Assembly: GCA_013287915.1 (NCBI GenBank)
Contig: JABDCX010000022.1
Span: forward strand, 1-32,308
DNA from: Chlamydiota bacterium
GTDB lineage: Bacteria > Chlamydiota > Chlamydiia > Chlamydiales > Parachlamydiaceae
Reading direction: 5' to 3'
DNA: 32,308 nt
The notes under the pieces were generated by a model. It was not told the origin of the DNA. It worked only from the letters and a program-made list of their open reading frames with translations, and did not search any database. Numbering within the stretch: the first letter of the stretch is position 1; every line of letters begins with the position of its first letter. The position numbers and the translations under genes were made by a program. Shown piece after piece: positions 32,100 through 32,308 of the stretch.

Positions 32100-32308
32100 T
32101 ATCCTTTCTAAGCTCAAACCATGTGCGGGCGCGGTCATCCCTGCCTGCGCTCTCTGGCCTCCTTCTAAGATTGCTGGAATCTCATCTGATGCAATTTTCC
32201 CACAACCGACGTAGGCTAAAGTGCCGACGAGGGTGCGGACCATTTTGTAGAGAAAGGCGCTTCCAGCCACTTTGATGAGCCATCTTCCCGCTTCCAACCC
32301 AATCAGAT
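32085..32308 (-). CDS. truA: tRNA pseudouridine synthase A (partial, C-terminal end)
   Basis: The frame is open at the right window edge and only the last 74 residues are visible. FLYKMVRTLVGTLAYVG followed by GGQRAQAGMTAPAHGLSLERILY matches the C-terminal end of TruA, including the TAPAHGL motif. Known role: conversion of uridines 38-40 of the tRNA anticodon arm to pseudouridine. The stop lies inside the 3' end of the RodZ-like gene, giving a 15-base convergent overlap. Confidence 0.92.
   Translation of the reverse strand, partial: LIGLEAGRWLIKVAGSAFLYKMVRTLVGTLAYVGCGKIASDEIPAILEGGQRAQAGMTAPAHGLSLERILYHF

Noticed and set aside
1-32308. tRNA or rRNA genes
   Set aside because: I looked for T-arm words and clover-leaf patterns and found none; the SRP RNA is the only structural RNA gene I can support.

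Overview
This window most likely comes from a chromosome of the phylum Chlamydiota, probably an environmental (non-Chlamydiaceae) lineage. The evidence is indirect: an SctR-type type III secretion export protein, several cysteine-rich outer-membrane barrel proteins with little else resembling known porins, an LptD-like protein, a divergent rnhC / RodZ-like pair that I recall being adjacent in Chlamydia too, a BioY biotin transporter, and many small secreted or membrane proteins without clear homologues. No 16S rRNA gene is present, so the genus cannot be fixed from this sequence alone.

Layout. 1-4184 (minus): an envelope-type operon maf - HEAT-repeat exported protein - lptD, with overlapping genes; lptD runs off the left edge. 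4233-5829: a small hypothetical protein, a Q/N/P-rich small protein in AT-rich DNA, and a ttcA-type tRNA thiolation gene. 5942-8922 (plus): a small exported protein, a SEC-C zinc-motif protein, bioY, glpD and a small membrane protein. 8934-10969: a bidirectional terminator, brnQ (minus) and a membrane-anchored Cu/Zn superoxide dismutase (plus). 11071-13960 (minus): two tandem paralogous outer-membrane proteins, each with a barrel, a Cys-rich linker and a C-terminal Ig-like domain, each with the same promoter; a cluster of palindromes lies between them. 14028-15344: miaB, preceded by a terminator-like hairpin and a roughly 150 bp element bounded by 34-35 bp inverted repeats.

15708-18253: a redox/detoxification group, with a quinone-oxidoreductase-like MDR protein and an AhpD-like protein on minus, and RidA and a WrbA-like flavoprotein on plus. 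18263-19306: a membrane-anchored protein that looks like a calcineurin-type phosphoesterase with its metal ligands lost. 19307-19666: a His/Cys-rich secreted protein. 19877-19976: the 4.5S SRP RNA. 19980-20810: a SAM methyltransferase.

21094-28592 (plus) is the least familiar part. It holds a 651-residue unknown protein translationally coupled to a 151-residue multi-pass membrane protein, then an 1175-residue surface protein (N-terminal domain, DUF11-like domain, six Ig-like repeats of about 90 residues, FN3-like end), overlapped by a Cys-rich small barrel gene and followed 39 bp later by sctR. The sctR gene is not followed by sctS/sctT. 28589-32308: recN, a membrane-anchored hypothetical protein and rnhC (minus; rnhC is split by a +1 base in an A run), then a RodZ-like HTH membrane protein (plus) and the 3' end of truA (minus).

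The main points for follow-up are the unknown 651/151 pair, the adhesin-barrel-sctR gene string, the Ig-tailed barrel paralogues, the apparently dead phosphoesterase, and the rnhC homopolymer frameshift.
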